Assembly: GCA_024138025.1 (NCBI GenBank)
Contig: JAMXBD010000365.1
Span: 806,001-870,000, forward strand
DNA length: 64,000 bases
Reading direction: 5' to 3'
From: Combretum micranthum
Taxonomy: Eukaryota; Streptophyta; Magnoliopsida; Myrtales; Combretaceae
In this document: piece after piece, positions 47,500 to 59,474 of the stretch
Position numbering within the stretch: position 1 is the first letter of the stretch
Layout: the number at the start of each line of letters is the position of its first letter
Program-made: the position numbers and the translations under genes
The notes under the pieces: generated by a model
Seen by the model: the letters and a program-made list of their open reading frames with translations, nothing else
Told to the model about the DNA's origin: nothing
Databases searched by the model: none

Positions 47500-48659
47500 A
47501 TAATTAGTATAATATATATATATATTATACTAATTTGGATGAACAAGTTTAATCTGGGAAATTTTATATGTATGTTGGCAACAAACGCTGCCGGAGTTGA
47601 TTCTCCAGAGGCTGGTGTTTGTATAAAAATTACATGTTTCAAAATTTACGTAGTCTCTATTTGAGACTACACCACCTCTACACCATCGGCTTATGACAGT
47701 ACGCTGCTGGCGTTTGGGTATAAACTGCCTGCGTAGGTTACTGTTTATCGTCTTATTCTTTTTTCCTCTGTTTCGAATTTCAATTTTCTTATATTATATA
47801 TATATATATATATATATTATACTTGTGTTTAAACTATTTCTATATTTTTCTATACTCTACATGTTTATAAGTGATATCAACACATATAATGTCCTATAAT
47901 CATCATACTCTATGATTTCCTAGCTTCCACATATCATAATACATATATGAGTTTTAGGATGAGATATTACCTTGTTTGGCTGTTGTGATGTTGTTATACT
48001 CCTTTCCTTAGCTTGACACGAACCTATTTTTTTTTATAGAAACATTGTTTTAACTAAAGTTCTACTTATAACCCAACTTAAACGAATTTAACTTACCTTT
48101 ATTTGTAAATTCTAAGCTTGTGTTGAGTTTCTTTTTAGAGCTTCTCCATGGCTATAATTTTTTGGCTAAATTTGTTTGTGTTTTACGAGCTGTTTTGGGT
48201 TGTATTATGCATGAATTTATGGCTGCTACAAGTGGTGTTTATGTGTTTTGTTTCTTTACTCATTAAGGTGTCTATATATAGAAGAAGATGGAGACAACAA
48301 CTTAATAAATTTGGCCAAAAGAGGGGAGCTTTTCCATCGAACTTGCAATGCTTATCCGTCTCCAATCATGCATTAAATAATTGTCTTATTTGATAACTTG
48401 TGATTGGTGTTTGTGTGTGTAGATTGTTGACTTTAACATGAAAATTGGGCAAGTTGTGTGTGTGTTTCGGTGCAGCCATTTGAGGAAATTTCAGCCGAAA
48501 ATCTAAGCCAATTTGCACTGAAAACAAGAGGAAAATATTGTAATATTAGTTAGCTAATTATTTATCTTAGTTTTAGGGTAGTTTATCAAGTTAAATGTGT
48601 ATAAATATGACAATTATTCAAAACTTTTATTTTCAAAAAAATTTATTTAAAACATTTAT

Positions 48660-49290
48660 TGAAGTTGGTTACATACAGGAAAATCAAAATAAGGAGAAAG
48701 AGGAAACGTAAAAAGAAATTTAAAAAAATGTAAGCAAAATAGGATTAATGGAAATGCAAAACAAAAAGAAAATGATGAATTTATAATCAACAATTGTGTA
48801 AGGAGTGGGGAAAAATACGAACTTGTGCAAAAAGTCAATTTTGCAGGTCCTAGTGACACGTATGATAAATACTTATTTGATAATATTTTTAGATGAAAAT
48901 TTACATATTATTGGTATTAAATATTCTGAACGCTCTGGTATACATAGTATTTCTATTAAAGATATATGTATGTATGTTATTGTATGTATGTTACGTACTG
49001 GGGAGGAATCAAATTGAAGAAAATGAGAAACGTGAAAGAAATAAAAAAAAAAAAAAAGATTGTAAGGGAGTTAGGATGAATGGAAATACAAAAACAAAAA
49101 GACGATGATGAATTTATAACCAACAACTATATAAGGAGCGGGCAAAAATATGAACTGGTGCAAAAAGTTAATTTTGTGGATCTAAATGACACGTATGATA
49201 AATACTGATTCGATAATATTTTTTGATGAAAATTTACATATCATCGATATTAACTATTCTGAATACTTTGGTACACATAGAATCTTTAGT
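48660..49290. repeat. Diverged 333-bp tandem duplication in B2
   Basis: The block around gatgaatttataatcaac (48,774) recurs at 49,107, and acacgtatgataaatact recurs with the same offset. Copies have drifted by many substitutions and small indels, so this is old. Confidence 0.82.
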
Positions 49291-52200
49291 TTAAGGCTTT
49301 TCCTTTTCAGCTTTTATACCTACTATCGTAAATTATATTTTAATGGTTTTAAAGTTTTGTTTGTTGGTATTTTGATAAATTAATAATTATATAACCTTAA
49401 TTTGACTTTATTATAAATTTATAGGTTTGAAATCACATATGAATTCATTACTATTTATAGATTTATTCTAGAGTTTTTATTAGATTTAGAAATTTAATAT
49501 TTATTTTATATTTGTTACTTGGTTCTTTTTACTAATTATAAGTTACTAGGTTAGAGCAGAATTATGGTTTCTATAGACTCAGAATTATTTAACTTAAAGG
49601 TACTGATATGTTTTGAATATTGAAACTTAGGTTTTTAAATATTAAATAGTTTTCTTTATTTCTTTATTTACTTTGTTTTGAACATTATGTATTATTAAAG
49701 TTTTATTGATAAAGATTCTTTATTCTAATTTGTTTATACTTAGGATTCAAATTGTGAAAAATTTGGAGTGATTTTTATTATAGTTCTTTTATGATTCTAC
49801 ATTTTATTTATAATATTTATTATAATCGGGTTATGTAAAATTAAAGGGATTGCACCAACCAAAGGTACGAGACTGCAAAAGATATCTAAGAGGGTATAAG
49901 CTACATACTTAGAGAGATTTACTTTCACAATTAAACACTTGAGATCCAATGATCAAAACAAGTTTATTTAAGCAACCATATGAGATGCACAAGCACGTGA
50001 GCAAACAATGCATATGATTTACCGGGAATCATATGTTTGAATGAATTTACCTCTCCATTCGGTGGTTAGGTGTTTCAGACTGTATAGGCCGCTAGCATAA
50101 TTATAATTTAATGGTAGTTTTTATTCAAGCCACTACCCAGCTGCCAAATTATAATCCACCGTAGTTGTAGTTTTATTTTCGAGCCACTACATAGCTGCTA
50201 GATTTGTTTTAGTCAGTTTTTTTCTCATTGCCAATTGATTCAGATGATTCCTCGCCGCTTTATAGAATTATAGACTCTATGAATCTCCTCACTAAGCTTT
50301 TGTCCCACCAAAGGTATAGTAATAAATGCAATGAACTTACCTAATGATATCCATGAATAAATTTAATTAAGTACTCATGGCCTGATTAAATATTTTACGG
50401 GTGATCATAGAATTTGCAAACAACCATTCTTGCACTAGATCAAACATTTATTATAAACAATTCTCGCATCGATATTCTTAATCGTAATTTCAACCAAGTA
50501 TGTAAAGCGCATACATCTCTCCATTTTATCTTTTCCTTAATCTAGTGCCACTAAATTTATAAGCAATATCATAAGGGCAAAAATGTAACAAAAAAACTCA
50601 CTCAGCCAGTTGTGCGGATACTTCTAGTCACAATAATCCTTGAAACATGGGAACTTGACCTCCACGTCACCTATATAAAAGAAATACCTAAGATGAGTAT
50701 TTTTTGGAAGTTCTACTTGAACTTGTAATTCTATTATACTAAGTTCGTCAAAATTCGCAAAGGGAAATTCCAACTTAGAATGGTCATAACTTGCTCATTT
50801 TAACTCGGAATTTCGCATATAACATATCATTTTCTACCTACTCAAAAAGATCTATCTATTTCTAAGGTTATTTATGTCATAAAAAGTCTTTTGTGTCACG
50901 AAAAAGGTTGGTACAGAATTTTCACGAAATTCTCAACCCTTACAACATCATTTTCAAACTTTTCTTGATTCAAAAAATCATTTAGAAAAAATATATGTAT
51001 ATTTATATGATTAAAAAATCCTTTGAATACATACATATATATATAATATATATAGAGAGAGAGAGAGAGAGACTCATGTTGTATACAAAGTTTAATGGTA
51101 TTGTCTCAACAATTATTTTTCGTAAAGCAATTTATTTTATGGTGTTAAAACTTGAATTATAACATTTTTCTTTCTAATCATTTTGAAAGAACTTCATAAA
51201 CTCTTGGATTATTATAAATGAGTATATTCTTATTTTTTTTCCAATTTCTTTTCTAAAATAAATTAATTTTTCTTAACTTTGATTTTTTTTACAAAATTTT
51301 ACTTATATTGATAAGAAACGATATTTCCAAAAATTGTTATTAAGTTGTTGATAACCTATAGAAATTTGAGTTGTATATATTCCTCCTTTTAAAAGAAAAT
51401 GGTTTTGATAAACAAATCTTTTTGCTCCTACATTTTCATTTCTTAACTCCTTTGAAAATATTTTTTTAAAACTTGGTCTTTTAATTCTTTTACCAATTTT
51501 TCTTAGGAGGAAAATCATGTTTCATTATGTCCTTAAGTTGTTGATAATATTTATTGTTTTTGAAAATTTATCAAGTTTATATTCTTTTTATATCTTTGAA
51601 AATGGGCGTATCATTTAAAAACTTAGCAAGCTTTTTTTTTCTAAGTGAGTTTATAAATTAGTAAGTTGATTTTATCTTATCTTTGAAAACTAGTTTACTT
51701 CTTAATTTTTATTATAAAGTTGAAAAGATTCCATTCTCAAGTTTTTTTTTTTTTTTTATTATGGAGTTAGTAAAAATTTCTACAAGTAGGTTTTTCGAGA
51801 AAAGTTTGCTTATCAAAGAATTATTATTACTAAGTCTTAATAAACTTTATGTGACTTATCATAATAAGGGACAATGTTTGTTTTGTTAGCTAACTTCTTT
51901 GAGAAAATCATCTTTATAGTCATTTAAGAAAAATCTTGATGAGTTTGAAAAGAAGTTGGAAAAAGAATAATTTTCCTATGTGTGTGATAACAAAATCTTC
52001 ATTTATTGACAAGGATATATATTGAGAAAGTTTGGTTTCATTTTCCTTTGTTAGAGAAAAACTTCTCTTAATTTTTTATGCATGTTCATGAGTATGTAGT
52101 ATGAAAAGATGAAAATATAGAAGAAAAATAATAAGCAAGATAATAATATCAAGTACTGGGAATCTTAACTTCATCAAGGTATCCCAGTCAAGTATTGGGA

Positions 52201-53692
52201 GCCTTAACTTCATCAAGACAACCCGAGACTAAGAATAGACTAGTCCCAAAAGAAAAAGAAAAAGAAAAAAAAAGAAAAGAAAAGCAGTAATAAGAGCATT
52301 AAGAATAATAAAAGGAAGTTAATAAAAGTTAGTAAGTATTTAGGCTCTAATATATATATATATATATAGATAATAATATAATAGATGGTTAAGTTAGAAG
52401 CATAATAACAACATAATATAATCATAATAACAAGATAATAAAATTAGAATTTCTTGGCATGTGCAAGAACAAAACATGAACATGTTGTTGCTTCTACAAC
52501 TCATGTGAGTTTTAAGAAACAATACCATAGTCATGCATGCTAAGTTACATGTCGTGGGTAAAATAAATGGTTGAAAGATTACCTAAAAGTGTTTTTGGTG
52601 GTAGGAAGAAGATGATGAATCGTAGGATTATGCGGTTAGTGATATTTGATAGGTAGTTTGTGTGTAGAGAAGGATTTTGGGAGAGTTTTGTTGTAGAAAG
52701 TTTTGGTAGAGAGGATTTGTAGAGAGTGGTTTTGTGGAGTGAATTTGAGAGAGTTTTGTTATGTGAAATGAATGTGTGAAAGAAGTGGAGGGAGAGAGGG
52801 TATTTATAGTTGAAGATGGATGGAAATTAAGTGTAATAAAATAAATTGAAAAAGAAAAATAGTAGAGAAAGAGAGAGGAAGGTAGCGCCGGCTATGGAGG
52901 AAGAGAGAGGTGGAGAAATCATTTATTTTGTAATTTTGTAAGAAAAGTAAGTAATGTGTAAGATATGATTTGATTAGAGATGTATTGGAAAAGTAAAAAG
53001 TAAGAAAATATGTGTATAAGTAGTAAAAATAGGTAGTAAGAAAAAGTAGAGATAGATGAATAATAAGATAGGATAATGAATAGTAAACAAGACTAATAAG
53101 TTACCGGTAGTAAAGAAAATACACATATAATTGCGATATCTATAATATTTAGTTACCGAAAATTATGAAACTGATATTTTTTTATTCCTTACATTATATA
53201 GGGATATGGTTTTCGAAAACTAATCTGTTTGAATCCGAAAGACACTAAAAATTGGTGAATATGATATTTTTAAGCTTCCCATTATTATTATGAACTATTA
53301 CAGATCATTAACTTAATTTCGTTGTCTAAGGTTTAAGAGCGCGAGATTGCTGGATCTAAATTCTAGGGTTTTGGCATAGGTTTTTGTTGACTAGAGTTTT
53401 CGATTGACTTCTGGTTCTAGGATTTGAATTACGAATTGTCTTAAAATCTGGGGGTTTACAGGGATGCCCCGTAGAAATTGTAAGACCTTATATTTTGATC
53501 AATCATAACAGTATTGCCTTAAATGTTATGTTGCCACTATCTTAAAATGCGTAACTCTTCTTGTCTCCCTTTGATATTGACGTACACCTTGTATCAGTAT
53601 GAAAGCTTCTGAGTGATTAAGATAATCATTCTCAACTTTTAATATTATGTACGATGGGCTGTCACATTTAGGATACTCTTTGGAGCATGACA

Positions 53693-54404
53693 CAAGACAC
53701 TTGATTCGACACATTAATTCGCACGTGCATAAAGGGTATGTTTTGGTTGAAGATCTCACTGATGATCACCACACCCATAATAAGGGAGTTGATCTTGCCA
53801 ATTGGCAATTTGAAAATAAAGAGGCATGAGACAAGCTGGTGGGGTCGTTACAAATGTATCATTTCCAAATTCAAAAGTTGGGCATCGAGACGTTTTGTAG
53901 CCCTAATACGAAGATGTGGGGTGGCAAATGTTAAAAAGTGATGCAATAGATCTTTCTTGAGAAAGTGTCAAGCCCTTAAGGAAGTGTTGTTAAGCTTTCC
54001 TTCTAGTCATGATCTTTTAAAAAATTTTCTTGTTTATGACATTTTTGAGATCATATGTTGATTTACGACATTCTTTCTAGTTCAAGTAATGCATTCGGTT
54101 TTGCTTATGTTGTATCTCCTTACTTTAGATGTGTGGAAATCCCTGCTCCATGTTATTAAGGACAACAATATATGTATCACTGCTTACTAGATAGATGATC
54201 AATGGTTAATCTAGAAGCGGATGATCACTTTCTAACCGTTTTAGGAAAAACATACTAACTAGGCAATTGCTAATAACATCTTAGATACTCTCTAGATGTA
54301 TTATATATGGAGCATATTTAGTATATCTTTCAACAATGCGTCAAACAACACTGTTATCGTTCACTATCTAAAGTAGATGTTACTCTTAGTATGTGATGTG
54401 AAGT
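53693..54404 (+). pseudogene. hAT transposase, piece 2
   Basis: Picks up the zf-BED with RHLIRHINSHVHKGY. MYHFQIQKLGIETFCSPNTK (about 53,853 on) then matches the hAT stretch that usually reads like hPFxxVEHxGFRxF. ICITAY-IDDQWLI, then ANNILDTL and FSISFNNASNNTVIV (54,170-54,360) resemble the catalytic-core D....H and DNAxxN blocks. Several stops. Ends at the E10 target site gaagt. Confidence 0.75.
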
Positions 54405-57400
54405 TGTCACGCCCCGAGGGGTACCCTAAACGTGGCAGTCTGCCGTACACAATACTAAAGCCTAGGAATGATTACCTTAGTCACGCAAAGGCTTCCATAC
54501 CATGTACAAGGCGTACATCACAACTCAGGGAACGTATCGGAGTAGCGCAATTTATATCGATAATAAATAAGTAACAAGGCAAAGAGAATATAGAACATAA
54601 ACATATCACATTTCAATTCTTAAGGGCATATTCTTCTATTGTCTTTAAATAAATGTACCTCACTAATCATAAAGGTTAGCACATATAAAGAACCTTACAA
54701 CTTTCTTCATCGTATGATTCCATATCCTTAATCGTCCGTCCATGACTTCCTTAATGTCATGATCCTCAAATTTAATCCACGAATATACCTGTTTCAATCA
54801 AATCTATAGGGGTATAAGCTACAACTTAGCTTAGTGAGATATTCCTTTTCATTCGCACCACATTTTCAAACAAGTTCATTTATTTAATCACACATATGCT
54901 ATGCATACAATGAACCAATCACATGATTACACGAATATATATAGTCGTCCGGAAACCATATATAGAACGGATTTACCCCTCCGTATCAAAGGTTAGGGAA
55001 TCGGGGTTGAAGGTCCTCGACCTTCTACTGCTAGTCCCCAGGTCCTCACCCACAGCGTTCGGTTGGCTCGGCTCCGAACCTAGAGTCGCTTTCCCCGAGC
55101 GATTTGGATTCTCCAGGAAGGAACATGGCCCGTGGCACCGCACGATCACAGCCAATCCAACTCTACGCGTAGGAGTAGCAGCCTTCTGAAATAGATGTGA
55201 CTCGATGGATGCTATGCGTGAACGTTTTATTGTTCTTAGGTCAAACCTTATTAAGGTTTATTAGGGGCGATCAATCAATTTAACAACAATAAACAATCAT
55301 ACAAGTAAGTAAACAAAATTATTTAAACAAGCAGATCGAAGTTGCGATATTCTTAATTCTCAATTCACGCATAAACATAAATCATATATATAATAATCCC
55401 GAAATCCCCAAATATATTTGTTTTTATCTTTCCTTAGTATTCTAATGCTACTACATTACAAGCACAAGCAAGGTAACGAATTAGAAGGAATAACTCACTC
55501 GTCCATTTCGCTATCTTCTTAGTCGTAGAAATCCTCGGGTAGGGTATCCTCGTGTCCTTTGTCACCTAGACAAAAGAAATACCCGGGATAAGTCTTCCAT
55601 GAATTTCTATTCTTGGAGATTCTAAACTTTACTTAAAATTCGTGGTAAAATCGTATAAGAAGAAATTCCAACTTAAAATGGCCATAACTTGCTCATTTTA
55701 ACTCGGAATTTCGCATACGATATACCGTTTTCTACCTATTCGAAAAGTTCTATCCATTTCTAAACTTATCTTGGTCATAAAAGGTCATTTGGGTTCCGAA
55801 AACGTCAGGTACAGATTTGAAACGAATTTTCTAAACTTTTGCAAAAATCCACTTTCTATCTCAACTTCATTTAAAGAAAATCCTTTTTGTAATAATATAA
55901 ATATACATTTGATAAACACTTTTGAATATATAGGTATGCTCAATTTATATGCAAAAATCCCAATGGTAGTGTCTCAATAATTTATTTCATAAGACAATTC
56001 ATTTAAACTTTAGCTTTGAAAACTTCCTTTCAAGTATTTAAAGAAACTTTATATTTTTCTTAGGTTTGTTATAAATGAGTATAATCTTATTTTATTTTTC
56101 TTCATTCCTCTTTTCCAAAACAAGAAAATTCCCTTTAACTCTAGTCTTTCATATATTTCATTTCTAGTGATAAATGATTAATTTATCAAAAGTACATTAA
56201 GTTGTCGAAATCCTTTTCATAATTTGTTTATTTAAGATGGTCTTAGAAATTGAGCCTTGCTTTTCTTATATTCATTTCTAAAATATAAGCTTTTACTTTC
56301 CAAAACTTGTTCTTTCATTTCTTTTGAAAAGAATCATCTTTTATTGATAAAACCCATCATTATAAATCTTACCTTATTTATATTCCCTTGAAAATTAGTT
56401 CCTTCTTTTAGAAATTTGAAAATCATTATTTTTCCTAAGTGGGTTCATAACTTGATGAGTTGATTTTTGTCTTGACTTTGAAAACTAGTTTGTTCCTTAG
56501 TTTAGAAAAGAATTTAAGTCTTAAACTTTCGATATTAACGATTTATTTTTCTAAGAACTTAGATTACCATAAAATACAAAGAAAATATTTATTTCTTACG
56601 TTTTCTTGATAAAACTATCTTTGTTATTTAGGAAAACTTGAGAAAACTCCATTTCTATGTTGTTGATAATAACTTCATGATTTTGCGATAAATCATATGA
56701 TTGAAAACTTAGCTTTGAGTTCATTTAGTAAAACAAAATTCTATTTTTTGATTAGTTGAGACATTAACATTACGCAAATGCAAGTATAATGAGCATATAA
56801 AATAGTAAGAACATAAGAAAATACTAGAAACAAATAATGAGTAAGAAAATAAAATATCAAGCATTGGGAACCTTAGCTTCATCAAGGAATCCCGATCAAG
56901 AATTGGAGCCTTAGCTTTATCAAGGCATCCCGGGACTAAGAATGGACTAGTCCCGAAAGATTAAAGAAAATAAATAAAAGATTGTTTTGACTTGATATGA
57001 ACAAGTCTAAGACTAGAAAGACTAGTCTTAATAATTGCATAAAATAAATAAATTGCATAACTTGAATATAAATAAATAACAAATGAGCTTATATGCTCTA
57101 AATAAATATATATACATAGTATATAATATATAATAACAATAATAACAACATAATAAAGTAGGAAGCTTTATGTACAAGAACAAAACATGAACATGTTGTT
57201 GCTTTTACTACTCATATGAGTTTCAAAACAACACCATAGTCATGTTAAGTTACATGACATGGATGAATAATAGATGGAAGAAATATTACCTAAGGTATGT
57301 AAGAGATATGAAGATGGTAGATGGAATGGGTATTATGTGAGTAGTGATATGTGGTAGATAGTGAGGCTTTGAAAAGAAACTTTCTTTGGTAATGGAAGAG

Positions 57401-58742
57401 GAGTGTTTTCTTTTTACAAGAAGTGAGTTCTTGTAAGATTATAAAGAAGAGTTTTTGGAGAGGATTTTGGCATAATTTCTTTGCTTTGGAATGGTGTGAA
57501 GAAATGAGAAGGGGAGAGGTGGTATTTATAGAATTTTGTGGAGGAATTAAGAGTGTAATAAAATAAATTGAAAAGAAATAAAAATTAGATGAATGGGGAG
57601 AGAGGAGGCGCCGGTTTTGGGGTATGTGAGAGAGAGAATGATTTGTTTTATTTGATTTGTGTAATAAAGAAGTAATGTGTAAAGTTTGATGTGATTAAAG
57701 GTGTATTGGAAATGAAAAAAGTAAGAAAATAGATATGTAGGTGTAAGAAATAGGTGTAAGAAAAAGTAGAGATAGGTGAATAGTAATGAATAGTAGAAAA
57801 AGTACTATGAATAGTAGACTAGACAATTAAAGTACCGGTAGTAATAAAAATACGCGTAATAATGCGATATCTGTAATTTTTAGCTACCGAAAAATTCCAA
57901 AACTGATATTTTTGGAATCCTTGTATTTTTACGAGTCTATTGGTATAAACGGAATATTTTTAATATTCCGTGCTCCGGGACACGCTTTTCGAGAACCGAT
58001 CCCGTTTGGGTCCGAAGGTCACTCGAATTTCGCGAATCTGATATTTTTATGTTACCTACGTTATTACGAACTATTCTAGGCATTAACTTAATTTCGTTTT
58101 CTAGGGTTTGAAAACGCGGGATTGCCGGATCTTAACTACTAGGGTTCGTTATAGGCTTGTTGACTTTTAGGGTTCCGTTTTGAATTCCGTTTTCATCGAG
58201 ATATTCGTAAGATCGTATAATTTTCGAGTCTTGAGCGTTTTAGAATTTTAGCTCGAAATTTATGTTTTATTTTATTTTATTTCATTTGTGATTATTTAAT
58301 AGTTTTTAGTTCTCGGAATCATTTAACCGAGTCTAGGTTTATGAGTTGACTCGATTTGACTTTTGTGGAAAATTTGGATTTTGTGATTCTAAAATTTTAC
58401 TGAAGGAATTAGGACTTTATTATCTCGTTGTTAAGCGGTATTTGGATCTATTGTTTCGATTTGCGTTTTAGGAATTGGGTAGATTATTTAATCGACGTAC
58501 GGACGTTGATTATATGGTAATTGGACTTTATATTTTATTTCAGGGGTTCTCGTTTTCTCAAGATTGAGAGAACTCGTTTTTGTTCTTATTAAATTTTTAA
58601 CTGGTTCAACTTTTAGGGTTTCGTTTCCGGTATTTGACTCGGTCTAGAATTGAGTTTTAATCTCAAGTTGATTTTTCGGGTCTTTGATATTTATACTTCT
58701 AAAATTATTTTTAAGGATTATGAAAATTTTTGGGGGTTTACA
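54405..58742 (-). mobile_element. Family-A solo LTR-like unit (E10)
   Basis: TGTCACGCCCCGAGGGG ... TTTTGGGGGTTTACA, 4338 bp, perfect 5-bp duplication gaagt (54400-54404, 58743-58747). It is the longest and least disturbed family member, with an extra 0.5 kb near the 58,742 end compared with E7. No coding remnant. It interrupts the hAT transposase between the DNAxxN block and the C-terminal domain. Confidence 0.88.
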
Positions 58743-58747
58743 GAAGT

Positions 58748-59250
58748 TCTTCCACATCTGATGTTTCAACCACATATTAAATTTGGCAGTGCAAGCAAGC
58801 CTTGAAACTTATGGCTTAGACATGAACGTTGAAAAGATAAGTTATACAATCAATTGTCTTCATGTTTCAAAGAGATATAAAAAGTATATGGAGTTCGTTA
58901 AGGTACACAATTTAGAGAAAAAGCTACCTATACTTGATTGCAAGACCTGGTAGAATTTTATGTTTAAAATGCTTAATTAGGTACTGAAGTGTAGAAGGGT
59001 TCTCGCTTATTCGTATAATACTCTACTTAATCCATCCAATCTTAGCATTGGTTGGATGGAGGTTCAAGATTTGAGAGTAACACACATGCTTAAAGGGGTC
59101 ATCAAGGCATTTCTTGGCCTAACGCAACATTTGTTTGGTTACTATTACCCCATTAGCAATTGCATACTTTCTAAACTAGTTGACATATCAGACATGTTGG
59201 GTAACTATTATCGCCTAATCTAGTTTCCACTGTGTTTGCAACAACAAGTA
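58748..59250 (+). pseudogene. hAT transposase, piece 3 (C-terminal region)
   Basis: YKKYMEFVKVHNLEKKLPIL then DCKTW-NFMFKMLN-VLKCRR is the hAT DxxTRWNSTYxML motif, with two TAG stops. GWMEVQDLRVTHMLKGVIKA, then FLGLTQHLFGYYYPISNCIL, follows as in plant hAT proteins (F..T..lSg..YPT). The dimerisation domain (hATC) is not seen, so the 3' end is lost. Confidence 0.82.
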
Positions 59251-59300
59251 AGCTCTGGAAGAATTTTGTCCCCCTTCCCCTAACCTTCCATATTACAACA

Positions 59301-59474
59301 ATGCTAGATACACAGTATGATGAGGATCAAGTAGCACTAACTCCAGAGGAAACAACTCAGCTCAAAGATCCATTTCAAGATATTGGAGGATCGATGACTT
59401 AAGTAAGAGCAAAGCGGATAAATGAAGCTCTACATGGATTGATTATGGAGATCCAAGAGTTTGAAGCTATCTAA
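59301..59474 (+). pseudogene. Ty3/gypsy pol C-terminal remnant
   Basis: 58-codon frame with one internal TAA: EETTQLKDPFQDIGGSMT, then VRAKRINEALHGLIMEIQEF. The DP...GGPMTRARAK...EAL pattern is the usual C-terminal tail of plant Ty3/gypsy gag-pol after integrase. The upstream pol domains are absent. Confidence 0.65.

Larger units (their letters stand above)
44675..49854 (-). mobile_element. Family-B solo LTR-like unit (B2) inside E9
   Basis: TGTCACGCCTAAAAAAGG ... TTAAAGGGATTGCA, 5180 bp, perfect duplication ccaac (44670-44674, 49855-49859). It shares blocks with B1, but its right end differs and it is longer because of simple-repeat growth, a 333-bp tandem duplication and a GC-rich block. 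It is the deepest layer here: hAT, then E8, then E9, then B2. Confidence 0.8.
44267..53460 (-). mobile_element. Family-A solo LTR-like unit (E9) inside E8
   Basis: TGTCACGACTCAAAGGG ... CTGGGGGTTTACA with perfect 5-bp duplication gggat (44262-44266, 53461-53465). It is similar along its length to E7 and E10. It contains B2 (44675-49854); removing that leaves about 4.0 kb. No coding remnant. Confidence 0.86.
31609..53692 (+). mobile_element. Family-A solo LTR-like unit (E8), enlarged to 22 kb by nested insertions
   Basis: Starts TGTAAGCCTTT at 31609 and ends GGAGCATGACA at 53692, flanked by cgaga (31604-31608) and caaga (53693-53697), a target duplication with one CpG-type change. It is colinear with E10 reversed, for example the matches at 35,700-36,400, 40,130-42,560 and 53,580-53,692. 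Removing four insertions (31620-35668, 36416-39928, 42642-44185, 44267-53460) leaves about 3.8 kb, the family size. It interrupts the hAT zf-BED exon. Confidence 0.82.

Noticed and set aside
53647..53829. 60-codon frame read as one small protein
   Set aside because: First third is the end of LTR E8 and the rest is the hAT zf-BED; it crosses an insertion border.
55021..55160. GC-rich open frames in E10 as an exon
   Set aside because: Equivalent position in E7 and E8 is not open and the block is an LTR sub-region; GC content alone is not evidence of coding.
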